Source of the DNA: Kuafuiihalomonas sp039024635 | Lineage (GTDB): Bacteria > Myxococcota > Kuafuiibacteriia > Kuafuiibacteriales > Kuafuiibacteriaceae | NCBI GenBank assembly: GCA_039024635.1 | Contig: JBCCQA010000043.1 | Coordinates: 1 to 35,955, forward strand | Direction: 5' to 3' | DNA: 35,955 bases | Translations under genes and position numbers: made by a program | Notes under the pieces: model-generated | Databases searched by the model: none | Told to the model about the DNA's origin: nothing | What the model saw: only the letters and a program-made list of their open reading frames with translations | Part shown: piece by piece, positions 24,546 to 32,330 of the stretch | How the letters are laid out: each line of letters opens with the position of its first letter | How positions within the stretch are numbered: position 1 is the stretch's first letter

Positions 24546-26069
24546 ATGACTCAGCCGTTCATCTCGACACGGTGTGGTCTCGGGGAACCCTTCTTGGGCC
24601 GGAGCGCCGAATCAGCCGCTGCTCTCCTTGGCTGGGAACCCCAAGGACGAGTCTCGGGTTCAGCGAGCCTGGCCGAACAGGTACGAGCCTACGTTCACGA
24701 TCGAGCCACCAGGGACAAGTACGTTGCTTCCGCAGATACGTACCTCAAGTCGAAGCGACCATCTCTCGACAAAGAGTACGACGTCCTCCTGGTTGGCGGT
24801 GGCCTACATGCCGCCTTGTTCCTCTACACATTTCGAAGACATGACCCCGACTCGAGCGTTTTGGTCGTCGAAGGGACATCGTCCCTGTGTTCGACCTTCT
24901 ATAAGCTCGGCGACTCCCTCATCCTCAATTCGCCAACCTTTTCGAAGGTCGGCCTCAACTCGAACCTGGTTCCCGGTCACTTCATTCAGCTCAGTGACTT
25001 CGACGAGTTGGAAGACAGGCCCTTTCCGACGGCGAAGCACCTCTATGAGCTCACGACTATGATGCTCTTTCACGCAGACGCCGATGTCCTATTCGACTTC
25101 GCCGTCCAGGATGTCTCCAAAGTTGGAGGGCGCTACTCGGTCTCAGGCAAAGAAAGAAGCATACACTCGAGGAGCGTCATCATCGCAAACGGCGCCGGAG
25201 ATGCACGGTCGGACTCGTTCCGCAGAGACAAGTCCTCCGAGCGGATCATCGCCGGGGACGAGTTCATCGCGGACTATCACGTGGGTAACCTCCACCCTGA
25301 ACGTATCCAGAACAAGGCGGTCGCCGTAGTCGGCGCGGGGGATACGGCGAACTCCGTCATGGAGCGCTTCCTCCCATTGACATACCCGCATCGTGAGTAT
25401 GGCCTTCTGACGGAAGCACCTTTCTTGCCACGGGTCTTGTTCTGGGTCGGTCAGCGCGCTGCGGACATGCCGCAGTTTTATGCCGGCAACAAGCGCAGGT
25501 ATTGCCACTCAGGTGGGGTCATCGAGTACTTTTGGGGTGGCGACAGCCCATTTGAGCTTTCACAAGAGACCTGGAGCCGAACCAAACTTCTTGTCGTGCG
25601 AGCTCCAGAGAAACTTGTCTCGATCCGTCATACGTCGAGCGGACTAGACCTACGAACGAGCACCGAGCGATTCGACGTCGACTTGTTAGTGGACTGCACC
25701 GGCCGCCACAACGCGCTCAGCACGGAGCTTCTCCGAGCTCCTCGTGACTATCTCGAAGGTGATATTGTGCTGAGCGGCGGTCATTACGACCATCAGCTCG
25801 AACGATTCGACGCTTCACCACGCCTTCTCGAATCAAAACGAGTTGCCTGCAGACTGCGGAATGAAGACATCTACTTCATAGGCAGCGCGGGACCGCTGGA
25901 GGAACTGGTCGACGACGACGAAGCCAAAGATGGCTCCCTTCGGCACCAGGAACGCCAATCGAGTATTACCAACAGCAAGTGGTCGCTCGAGCACACCTTA
26001 CCTAGAACGCTGGCCTTCGCTCGAATGCATGTCGAGCACCTTCGGGGCCGCACAGGTGGGCCGGGATGA
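24546..26069 (+). CDS. FAD/NAD(P)-binding oxidoreductase, monooxygenase-like
   Basis: The 507-aa product has an FAD-binding Rossmann motif DVLLVGGGLHAALFL (about residues 78-92) and a second dinucleotide site KAVAVVGAGDTANSVMERF (about 258-276), the two-site layout of flavin-dependent N-hydroxylases and FMO-like enzymes. A late DIYFIGSAGPLEE is like the FAD-contacting segment of such proteins. The first 75 residues are unlike the core and unrecognised. No signal peptide is evident. It diverges from the COG0523 GTPase across a 122-base gap containing a palindrome, so the two may share a metal-responsive regulator. Substrate unknown; metallophore or amine oxidation is only a guess. Confidence 0.75.
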   Translation: MTQPFISTRCGLGEPFLGRSAESAAALLGWEPQGRVSGSASLAEQVRAYVHDRATRDKYVASADTYLKSKRPSLDKEYDVLLVGGGLHAALFLYTFRRHDPDSSVLVVEGTSSLCSTFYKLGDSLILNSPTFSKVGLNSNLVPGHFIQLSDFDELEDRPFPTAKHLYELTTMMLFHADADVLFDFAVQDVSKVGGRYSVSGKERSIHSRSVIIANGAGDARSDSFRRDKSSERIIAGDEFIADYHVGNLHPERIQNKAVAVVGAGDTANSVMERFLPLTYPHREYGLLTEAPFLPRVLFWVGQRAADMPQFYAGNKRRYCHSGGVIEYFWGGDSPFELSQETWSRTKLLVVRAPEKLVSIRHTSSGLDLRTSTERFDVDLLVDCTGRHNALSTELLRAPRDYLEGDIVLSGGHYDHQLERFDASPRLLESKRVACRLRNEDIYFIGSAGPLEELVDDDEAKDGSLRHQERQSSITNSKWSLEHTLPRTLAFARMHVEHLRGRTGGPG

Positions 26070-26169
26070 CGCAGAAGCCGCTACGAATCCCCTCTTGGAG
26101 ATGCCCAAGCCTATCGGCCTACACGCCGTCCCGATCCGTATACAGCCGGCTGAACGCCTGGCGGTGTGA
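26056..26169 (+). CDS. Possible 37-aa ORF overlapping the oxidoreductase end
   Basis: GTG at 26056 opens VGRDDAEAATNPLLEMPKPI and continues about 17 residues to a TGA at 26167-26169. Codon third positions look coding from 26070 onward. It may be a small coupled protein, or a C-terminal extension of the oxidoreductase displaced by a frameshift near 26060. No family recognised. Confidence 0.25.
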   Translation: MGRDDAEAATNPLLEMPKPIGLHAVPIRIQPAERLAV

Positions 26170-26594
26170 CGCTGGGTCCGTCAAGCGTCGGTCGATGGAG
26201 GAAACGCAATCGTCGTGATCCGACTAGTTTCGAGGAGGCAGGTAGTTGCCTATACACTCAACCCCATCTCCCAGGCCTTGGGCTTCGTGCATCAAGCAAA
26301 CGCCGTCTTCGCCCAAGGCTCTTTCGCGTCCGTAGAGTAAGCAGGCAGCGTTCGCTGCCTTTTCGCGTTCGTCGAACCGCCGGGAGTTCTCCAAGTCTCC
26401 AAGAACCTCTGCCACGACCCCTACTCGTCTGGGTGTTCAGGTCTCAAAGTGTGAGACTCTCGACGCCGACAGCAAGAAGAGCTCCTGCGCGAACCTCCTC
26501 ATCTCTCCCCACCATTCGCTCAGCGAACGCCTTTAGCTCCACTTTACTCAATGGCTTGGAGCGTTCTGCCCAGCAAGTGGTCGTCGCAAGCCGG
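26170..26594. other. Mostly non-coding stretch with one hairpin
   Basis: No convincing gene. A 63-codon minus-strand frame (26224-26415) and a long plus-strand frame have no recognisable features. A 35-codon TTG-started minus frame at 26444-26551 has coding-like codons but no support beyond that. The only clear element is the hairpin at 26344-26363. Confidence 0.4.
26344..26363 (+). terminator. Intrinsic terminator
   Basis: GGCAGC (26344-26349) and GCTGCC (26354-26359) form a stem with loop GTTC, followed by TTTT. Orientation fits the plus-strand oxidoreductase, although it lies about 275 bases beyond its stop, so it could end a longer or separate transcript. On the minus strand there is no T-run. 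Confidence 0.6.
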
Positions 26595-28670
26595 CTAAGC
26601 GTGTTTTGAGGTTTGCGCTGACAGCGCCGACTCCAAGGCTTGAGCGATTTGAGTTGAACCGTAGCCTTGGTCCACGAACGCGACCGGGATGCCGGCAGCT
26701 CGCGCGGCGGAGACGAGGGCGTCCGACTGGGCATGGGTCACAAAGCGGAGGAGGAGGATCAGGACCTCGAAAGAGCCCTGTCGAAGTCTCTCCGCCCATC
26801 GCTGCGCGGAGCGGTCGCCGTCCGATGCAGGCCACTCCAGCTCAAGGAGCTCGAAGAAGGACTGAAGCCGCGTTCGACTCTCCTCACGAGGGTCACCTCC
26901 AAAGAGGAGAGCCGACTTGCCTCGGGTGAGACTCGCTTCTTCCCATACCGGCTGCTCAGAAGTCGCGGTCGTGCTGGCGGGTCGCTGCGCCTTGCCCGTG
27001 TAGGACGTCCGAGATGGGGCTTCGAAGTGGCCTTGAAGCCGCTTCAGAGCCTTTTGGCAGTCGCCCAGCCAAGTACTGGTCGTCGACTCATGGGCCAGAG
27101 CAAGACCATGGATGTGGCCGGCCTGAGTGTCCCGGGTGTGCTTGGTGAGCCGCCTCAAGAGGCTTCCGGTATCCAGCGCGATGCCTTCGCGGTCCTCGGC
27201 TTCTTGCAGGTGGCGAAGGACGGCGGCCAAGTAGCTGACGAAGTCGTGATGTACGTCTGAAGGGGCAAAGGCTGCCATTTCCAGCACAGCAGGCTGGCTC
27301 ATGGCGTCGAGCGCCCGTTGGGCAGCTTTGGCGGTGTCGAGGTCGACCACAGGGGCTATTTCCTGGACCGCTTCAAAGAGCTCGTGGGCGAGCTCCCAGG
27401 CGCCATGTTCGGCTCCGTAAACATCTCCGGCCCTTCGCCTCGCGTCGACGTTCAGTTCGCTCTCCGAGTCCTTCTCCTCGGTTTCCGGAGCGTTCTTTGT
27501 TTCTTTTTGGGCTTCCGTTTCCTCTTCGGCTCTGAGGGCTTTTCGGAGAGCTTGGAAGGCTTCGTTTGCATCCGCCAGCCAAGAGGCGCCGGACGGCTGA
27601 TGCTCGTGAGCGAGGCCATGGACAAAGCCCGGACGCTCAGCACTCGAGAACTAGGCCAAGATCCCGAAGACGGCGCCGAGCCGATTTCTTTGGGGCTCTT
27701 GAACGTCGGGCAGAGCGCCGATGTGCCGAGTCCAGGCACTCACTAGCTGCAGCCACGTCCGCTGGTCCTCTGCGTCGAGGTCCCGGATGGCGTTGAGCCG
27801 TTCGTTGGCGACCCACTGTTCGATGACCTCAAGCTCTTCGTAGAGCTCGGCGAGATCGGAGGGCGTCTGAGGCCCACGTAGGTCGCTGAAGGCCCGACGG
27901 AGGCGCTTGTCCGCGGTCTTCTCGGGTGTCGAGGGCGCAGGCGCGGGGCTCTCGGCCTCGACCGTGGGGGTCGTCGCCGTCTCCGCGGCCGGAGCCTGCA
28001 CCCGCTCGGCCGGCTCCCGTTCGGGAAGCTCTGGCTGAGGAGGCGCGTCCAGGTCGTCGGCCCATGCCCGGCCGATCTGCTGCTCGAGTAGGACAATGCG
28101 GTCGACCAGCTGATCGATCTGAGGGGCGAGCTCCTTAAAACGGAAAGGTGAACCTTGAAGCTGCTCCAGGCAGATCTCGTACTCCTGCTTCACGTAGCCC
28201 CTCTCGCGGGCCCAGGTTTTCAGCTGGGCCTGGAGGTCTGGATCCCCGGGGTGAGGACCGGACACCTGTGGGGTGGGCTCTTCCTGTTCCCCTGCCCTCT
28301 CCTCGTGGCCAAGGAGTCGCTCGACAAGAGCCTCCTTGGTCCCCCGGTTTGAGGCTCCGAAGGACTCCAGGAGGGCCCGGAGCTGTGACACCTCAAGCAA
28401 GGTCAAGATGGCGGGCGTGCTGGCCTTGCGAGACCGGCTCAGCGGGACTCTTGGATCTTGGTGCGCAGGCAGGCCGAGAGTCTCCAACAACGGGTGTAGG
28501 ATGGCCTCTGGTAGACGAGCCAAGAGCTCTGTTTTCTTGATTGGACGCACGCTCGCTCGACCTACGAGCTTAGGCGTGGTGCTCTGCCCCTTCAAGGTGG
28601 GACGCAGGGCTCGTTGCACGCCAAGGTCGATTCCTTGCTGGCGCGGGGTGGCTGGGTTCGTCATCCTCAT
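26595..28670 (-). pseudogene. Large SAP-domain and repeat protein gene interrupted by in-frame TAG
   Basis: From ATG 28670 the frame encodes 339 residues, meets TAG at 27651-27653, then stays open in the same frame for 351 more codons to 26595. The second part has no start codon before GTG 27350, about 100 codons in. The first half has a SAP-like motif (LTLLEVSQLRALLESFGASN then GTKEALVERLL, about residues 85-122), a coiled-coil-like part and a Pro/Ala/Glu-rich linker (about 215-255). The second half ends in a Rossmann-like domain: SALLFGGDPREESRTRLQSFF ... GSFEVLILLLRFVTHAQSDAL ... AAGIPVAFVDQGYGSTQ, reminiscent of DUF2325. Two tandem repeats of about 130 residues span the TAG, showing the frame was once continuous. 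Function unknown; SAP suggests DNA binding. Confidence 0.7.
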
Positions 28671-28843
28671 TGGCTCAGCAAACGGTATGCCACGACCCCG
28701 AGCTGCATCTTCTGTTTCGCCGGCTAGCGCGGGTCTAGCCCCTGCGTACCTCGGTCAAGGAAACCTGGTCTCGGGGTTCAGGAGGCCTGGCAAGGCGACG
28801 CCCAAGGGCTCTTTCGCTCTGGCGAGCACCGCAGCCCCCGAGC
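28671..28843. other. 173-bp spacer in accessory cluster
   Basis: No start-to-stop frame with coding character and no hairpin followed by a T-run was seen. Both neighbours are transcribed leftward, so the promoter of the SAP-domain gene may lie here, but I could not pick out convincing -35 and -10 boxes. Confidence 0.3.
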
Positions 28844-29794
28844 CTAGGCAGCTTGGTCCAAGGTCGTGCGAACTAGCCTCCCAAGAGTGTCTTGCTCCTC
28901 CTCGTCTCGGACGCGTTCGTTGAACACCTCTTCGAACCTCCACCGGAACAACGGGACTGATGACTGGTTGGTACTCGTCCGAGCCTGGGTGAGGGTGTGG
29001 CGGACGAGGTTGAGAGCGGTGAGCCGACGGAGGGCCGCTCGAGCTGAATGCCTGGAGATGCCCAACTCTTGGGCGACTTCAGAAGGAGTGACCCAGAGCC
29101 TTCGCTCGAGTTGCAGATAAACGCGTCGCGAGAGGCCCGATAGCGGCGTGACCGGACAGGACAGGAGTCGAACCGAGTCCGGTGGCTTCAGCTCCAGAAC
29201 CCGTTCTGCTCTGAGAGCCTCAGTCAGCTCGCGCGGTTCTTTGGCCATGGAGTAGCCGGAGACGGCGCGGCAGAGGTCACGGATCTCGACCCAGTCGTTG
29301 CGTCTTTTGAGGAGCTCAAGCGTTCGGATCTGCAGCTTGGTAAGCCTGGGCCTCATTGAGAACGGTGCGGTCCGAACAAAGAAGGTCTTGTGAACACGCA
29401 GCGTTTGCAACTCGCCTAGATCCGCCAGTCCCTGAGTGAGGTTTTGGAGTCGCTTTGGCCCAACGCCCTTGAGGAGAGGCGTCTGGACGATCCTAGCCGT
29501 GTCTGCCCACCTACTCTTGTTGCCGAAGTCGGACGCCAGCTGGGAGATCTGAACGAGGCAGCGAACTTGGGCCAACGAGAGATCGGGCCGAAGCCGGATG
29601 GACCCGAATCTGAACTGCCAAGTCCCGTTCTCTCGTCTTCTCTCGGCATGGCCCCTCTTCACAAGACGAGCGAGCTGGGGAGCGGCCTGTGTGTGGGGCG
29701 GCAGGCCGATCAGCTCAGTCAGGTCGTTGACGCTCAACCAGTCTGGGTGAACGGCCTCGAGGCCAAGTGCGAGCGCCTGCGTGATGGAGCGCAT
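28844..29794 (-). CDS. Multi winged-helix putative DNA-binding protein
   Basis: This 316-aa protein appears built from several winged-helix units: WLSVNDLTELIGLPPHTQAAPQLARLVKRGHAERR (about residues 20-55), LTKLQIRTLELLKRRNDWVEIRDLCRAVSG (about 160-190), and WVTPSEVAQELGISRHSARAALRRLTALNLVRHTL (about 240-275). The last has a textbook recognition helix. It could be a replication initiator-like or regulatory protein of a mobile element, but I do not recognise the family. The ATG at 29794 is chosen because AAGGAGGA lies 8 bases upstream; a TTG at 29908 would add 38 basic residues and lacks a good ribosome site. It lies upstream of the SAP-domain gene in the same direction. Confidence 0.65.
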   Translation of the reverse strand: MRSITQALALGLEAVHPDWLSVNDLTELIGLPPHTQAAPQLARLVKRGHAERRRENGTWQFRFGSIRLRPDLSLAQVRCLVQISQLASDFGNKSRWADTARIVQTPLLKGVGPKRLQNLTQGLADLGELQTLRVHKTFFVRTAPFSMRPRLTKLQIRTLELLKRRNDWVEIRDLCRAVSGYSMAKEPRELTEALRAERVLELKPPDSVRLLSCPVTPLSGLSRRVYLQLERRLWVTPSEVAQELGISRHSARAALRRLTALNLVRHTLTQARTSTNQSSVPLFRWRFEEVFNERVRDEEEQDTLGRLVRTTLDQAA

Positions 29795-29946
29795 CAGGCC
29801 GTTCCTCCTTGGAGACGGTGCGACGGGAGAACCTCGGGCAGCTTGTAAAGCAAGGAGGCGGCGGGCGGCCCGAGTAGGCTTGGCCTTGAGGGCGTCGTTG
29901 CGGCCCAAGCGCCGGTCGAAGGAGAAGGCGGGGACTCAGCTTTCAT
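29794..29946 (-). CDS. Possible 50-aa ORF coupled to the winged-helix gene
   Basis: From ATG 29946 a 50-codon frame ends in a TGA that overlaps the ATG at 29794 (ATGA). Its end (SLLYKLPEVLPSHRLQGGTA) has coding-like codons. The gene's last codons contain the ribosome binding site of the next gene. The evidence is only overlap and codon use. Confidence 0.28.
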   Translation of the reverse strand: MKAESPPSPSTGAWAATTPSRPSLLGPPAASLLYKLPEVLPSHRLQGGTA

Positions 29947-29988
29947 GCTTGCGGTTGAGAGCAAGCCCGATGCCAACCGTAACGTCAG

Positions 29989-30006
29989 GGCGGGAGGCTT
30001 CCCGCC
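29989..30006. repeat. Hairpin GGCGGGA...TCCCGCC
   Basis: A 7-bp stem (29989-29995 with 30000-30006) just after the stop of the Cys-rich gene, read leftward. A second small inverted repeat GCTTGC...GCAAGC is at 29947-29966. On the minus strand neither is followed by a T-run, so they are more likely transcript-stability or pausing elements than full terminators. Confidence 0.4.
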
Positions 30007-30007
30007 T

Positions 30008-30021
30008 TTCCCCGGATTCTG
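30008..30021. repeat. Direct repeat TTCCCCGGATTCTG, copy 1
   Basis: Identical 14-mer at 30847-30860. Related sequences lie next to both copies: ATTCCCCGGGTTCC (30027-30040), ATTCCCCG (30817-30824) and TTTTCCCCGGATCTTG (30825-30840). The motif cluster brackets the Cys-rich gene. Confidence 0.55.
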
Positions 30022-30024
30022 ATG

Positions 30025-30756
30025 CTATTCCCCGGGTTCCGTCACCGGTGAGCCCAACACCGCCTCGTCGTAGCCGTTGCAGATGTTGATCTTGGTTCTG
30101 AGCCCCTGGTCCATGCTGTCGTACGTGTGGCGTCGGATGAACCGGCAGAAGCACTGCACGCCGTTGTCGCTCACCATCCATACGGCTTTGGGACAGCGTC
30201 CACAGAGCGTCTCGGGTACATCGCCCCCTTGCTGCTGCCACGTTAAGAGGACAGGCGTGACGTCAGATCTCACCTCTTCGCTTTTCCTCGCTCGTTGAGC
30301 CTTCGCCTGCTCTCTTCGAACTCGCTTTAGCTCCTCCCTCGCCCTCTCCTTCCTCGCTTCGATTTCCACGGCAGGAATTGCTCCAAACCCTATGGGCCTC
30401 CGTTGCGGGCTCGAATCGCCGAAGTCGGACGGATTGGTGATCTCGTGGTAGGGCCCAATGGGCCTAGGGGTTTGAAACAGGTCGGCCCCAGGAAGGTTCG
30501 GATAGGAAAGGGCCAGTTGCTGGGCTGTTCGTAGGTCGAGCATGCTGCAGGCCCAGTCCAGCATTGGGAGCCCGTCACGAAGGCCGATGGGAAGCCGGGG
30601 TCCGGTGGCAACGCTCGCCCAACTCGTCGCTTCCTCGCATCTTGCCAAGAAGTCGCGGTGATCCACGTCGCCCCCGTTCTCTTCCACCCAGCGCTGAAGG
30701 TCCTCTATCCGCACGACCGCCCCCTCCTCTTGGAAGTCATATTCGTATCCGCTCAT
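30025..30756 (-). CDS. Unknown protein with C-terminal Cys-rich motif
   Basis: This 243-aa protein starts at ATG 30756 (MSGYEYDFQEEGAVVRIEDL). A basic coiled-coil-like segment rich in Arg, Glu and Lys (about residues 135-165) precedes a C-terminal cysteine cluster, CGRCPKAVWMVSDNGVQCFC then RFIRRHTYD and ICNGYDEA: C-x2-C, C-x-C and a later C, likely a zinc or Fe-S site. Similar CxxC plus 'VWxVxDxGVxCFCR' ends occur in mobile-element accessory proteins, but I cannot name the family. It is the first gene of the leftward accessory cluster. Confidence 0.55.
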   Translation of the reverse strand: MSGYEYDFQEEGAVVRIEDLQRWVEENGGDVDHRDFLARCEEATSWASVATGPRLPIGLRDGLPMLDWACSMLDLRTAQQLALSYPNLPGADLFQTPRPIGPYHEITNPSDFGDSSPQRRPIGFGAIPAVEIEARKERAREELKRVRREQAKAQRARKSEEVRSDVTPVLLTWQQQGGDVPETLCGRCPKAVWMVSDNGVQCFCRFIRRHTYDSMDQGLRTKINICNGYDEAVLGSPVTEPGE

Positions 30757-30846
30757 ACTCGAACGCAGTGCAAAGCCGAGGCCAGTCCTTCAGACTAGCC
30801 AGATGCCTTTGGCGGCATTCCCCGTTTTCCCCGGATCTTGTTTCTG

Positions 30847-30860
30847 TTCCCCGGATTCTG
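30847..30860. repeat. Direct repeat TTCCCCGGATTCTG, copy 2
   Basis: Second copy of the 14-mer, within a 45-base stretch holding three TTCCCCG units (from 30818, 30827 and 30847), upstream of both the leftward Cys-rich gene and the rightward DUF3846-like gene. A protein-binding array is possible. Confidence 0.5.
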
Positions 30861-30945
30861 CAGGCGCGATGTCGGGAGCGAGGGCCGAAGGCGCGGAGCC
30901 GAGGGTCATGCTCGGCTTGGCATGGGGTTCGCACCAGTCTTCGCT

Positions 30946-31335
30946 ATGCCTGGTTTCATCCGCGTCCTTCCGTTTCGATTGCCGAAGGCCGTTTCGGCCT
31001 CTGACGTTCCCTACGACTTGTTGGCTGGAGAGATCGGAGCTCCGATGGACGTGCTCCCCCTCGCCGAAGGCATCGATCTTTGGCTCAACGACGAAGCGCT
31101 CTACCTGACTGATCAGGAAAACCGATGGGTACCTAGCAACGGAAGCTTGTATCCCCTCATGGGTCCCGGCGTAATCGTGGGTCTGAACCAGAGCACAGGC
31201 GATGCGCGACCCCTTTCCGAGGCGGAGCTCGCTATTTGGATGGAGCGAGCAACTCGTTGGAAGGTCCTTCGTGCGGGGCCCGAAGCGGACAGGGCTGTTC
31301 AGAACCTTCTCAGAGGAAGTGGCGTGCTGCTGTAG
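30946..31335 (+). CDS. DUF3846-like protein, intact copy
   Basis: The ATG at 30946 gives 129 aa. The domain reads RLPKAVSASDVPYDLLAGEIGAPMDVLPLAEGIDLWLNDEALYL with ENRW and GPGVIVGLN following, matching the DUF3846 pattern; then come SEAELAIWMERATRW and a helical end. DUF3846 proteins are small accessory proteins of phages, plasmids and integrative elements with no established function. Longer in-frame starts back to 30838 give a low-complexity basic N-terminus and are less likely. The 421-895 copy is decayed. Confidence 0.6.
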   Translation: MPGFIRVLPFRLPKAVSASDVPYDLLAGEIGAPMDVLPLAEGIDLWLNDEALYLTDQENRWVPSNGSLYPLMGPGVIVGLNQSTGDARPLSEAELAIWMERATRWKVLRAGPEADRAVQNLLRGSGVLL

Positions 31336-31510
31336 CAAGGAGAACCTTGAGTGCGGTCCTCTCCACTGGCGTAGTTTGTAGCTGGCCACGTTGAAGTGGG
31401 CTCAGGACCCGCCTTCTGCTGAGCGCCATGGCACGGTCACTGGGTTCCGCGGCGATCTGCGGGCCCCCTTGCGAAGGCTTCAACACGCAAGACCCCATCT
31501 TCGTCTTCTC
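30976..31510 (+). repeat. Direct repeat copy 2 (DUF3846 block)
   Basis: Matches 421-945 in the same orientation. It includes most of the DUF3846-like gene and the 3' part of the minus-strand gene at 31437. This copy retains the start and stop codons lost in copy 1. Confidence 0.65.
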
Positions 31511-31649
31511 GGACAGAGCGAACCATCGCCGTCCCAACGTCGCTCTCAAAGACTTGGCCCACCCGATAGGACTCGCTTCTTTCGAGCGGAAGCTTTCGAA
31601 CCTCGATGCCGTTCGGCCACTCCAGTCGGAGAACAACGTGACGCTTCAT
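31437..31649 (-). CDS. Small unknown protein (70 aa)
   Basis: From ATG 31649 the product MKRHVVLRLEWPNGIEVRKL... alternates beta-like strands with charged turns and contains SVREDEDGVLRVEAFARGP. It is probably a small beta-barrel-like protein. A C-terminal remnant of a paralogue is at 866-948. The conserved pairing with the convergent DUF3846-like gene in both copies suggests they travel together. A TTG two codons earlier is an alternative start. Confidence 0.55.
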   Translation of the reverse strand: MKRHVVLRLEWPNGIEVRKLPLERSESYRVGQVFESDVGTAMVRSVREDEDGVLRVEAFARGPADRRGTQ

Positions 31650-31807
31650 AGCCAAAGCTCCAGACGCTGTCGGGTCGACTTCGAAAGGTTTGATGGACCC
31701 AAACCCGACAGCGCCGGAACGGGCGTTGTTTCATCTGGGACACGATTCGCAAAGCCGTGCGAGCAGGAGCAGCTTGTGGGACCTAGCGCCGGGGCTAGGG
31801 TGCCTTC

Positions 31808-32122
31808 ATGGAGGTGGGACTAGGGAGGTCATGTGGGTGTGGCGCAAAGGTCGGATTGTCGAGACGGAGCCGGGTTGTCCGATTACCTGGCGTTGTGGCC
31901 TTCGGTCCTGACTTCCGAGCCTTCGCCGATGCCCACCAGGAGGTCTTTCGATTGGAAGACGAGCTCGCGATGGCTGCGTTTCAGCTCATCGAAGTCTGGC
32001 AGCGGCGTCCCTACTGGCGTCCTCAGGAGTCAGAGCGGGTTCGCGCTCTAGATGCCGAGCTCGGCCAGGCCAAGAGGGTGCGACAGAAGGCGCTTGAGCT
32101 GCTGAGTCATTCAGCGCCTTGA
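31808..32122 (+). CDS. Small helical unknown protein
   Basis: The region from about 31895 encodes a clearly coding, mostly helical stretch: FGPDFRAFADAHQEVFRLED, then ELAMAAFQLIEVWQRRP, then ERVRALDAELGQAKRVRQKALELL. The ATG at 31808 gives 104 aa with an atypical Cys/Arg-rich N-terminus; GTG 31895 (75 aa) may be the true start. No family recognised. A hairpin at 32209-32233 probably ends its transcript. Confidence 0.5.
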   Translation: MEVGLGRSCGCGAKVGLSRRSRVVRLPGVVAFGPDFRAFADAHQEVFRLEDELAMAAFQLIEVWQRRPYWRPQESERVRALDAELGQAKRVRQKALELLSHSAP

Positions 32123-32208
32123 CCTCAGGCATGACTCCAAGGGCAAGCTGTAGACGCCTGGCCCGAGGTGGTCTCGGAAGACTAGGTTTCTCCTTTTCAC
32201 GCCGGGGG

Positions 32209-32233
32209 GCTCTCACGTCGAAGACGTGAGGGC
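32209..32233 (+). terminator. Terminator-like hairpin between convergent genes
   Basis: GCTCTCACGTC (32209-32219) pairs with GACGTGAGGGC (32223-32233) over 11 bp with one G-U, loop GAA, followed by CTCTCTCTATT. It lies between the rightward 31808 gene and the leftward 51-aa ORF, so it could serve both. The T-run is imperfect. Confidence 0.55.
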
Positions 32234-32330
32234 CTCTCTCTATTCACTCGCGAACAGTGCTAGCGGTATGACGAGAGGTCGCTTGGGCCGCCGAACCTTG
32301 TTTGTGCCGAAGGTGCGAGTGCTGTTCAGG

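Noticed and set aside
26166..26609. 147-codon plus-strand frame
   Set aside because: Arg/Ser/Leu-rich product without motifs; it crosses an intrinsic terminator and the end of the opposite-strand gene.
27373..27739. Lys/Arg-rich minus-strand frames
   Set aside because: Shadows of the Glu-rich linker of the interrupted SAP gene, which is in a third frame and continuous with both halves.
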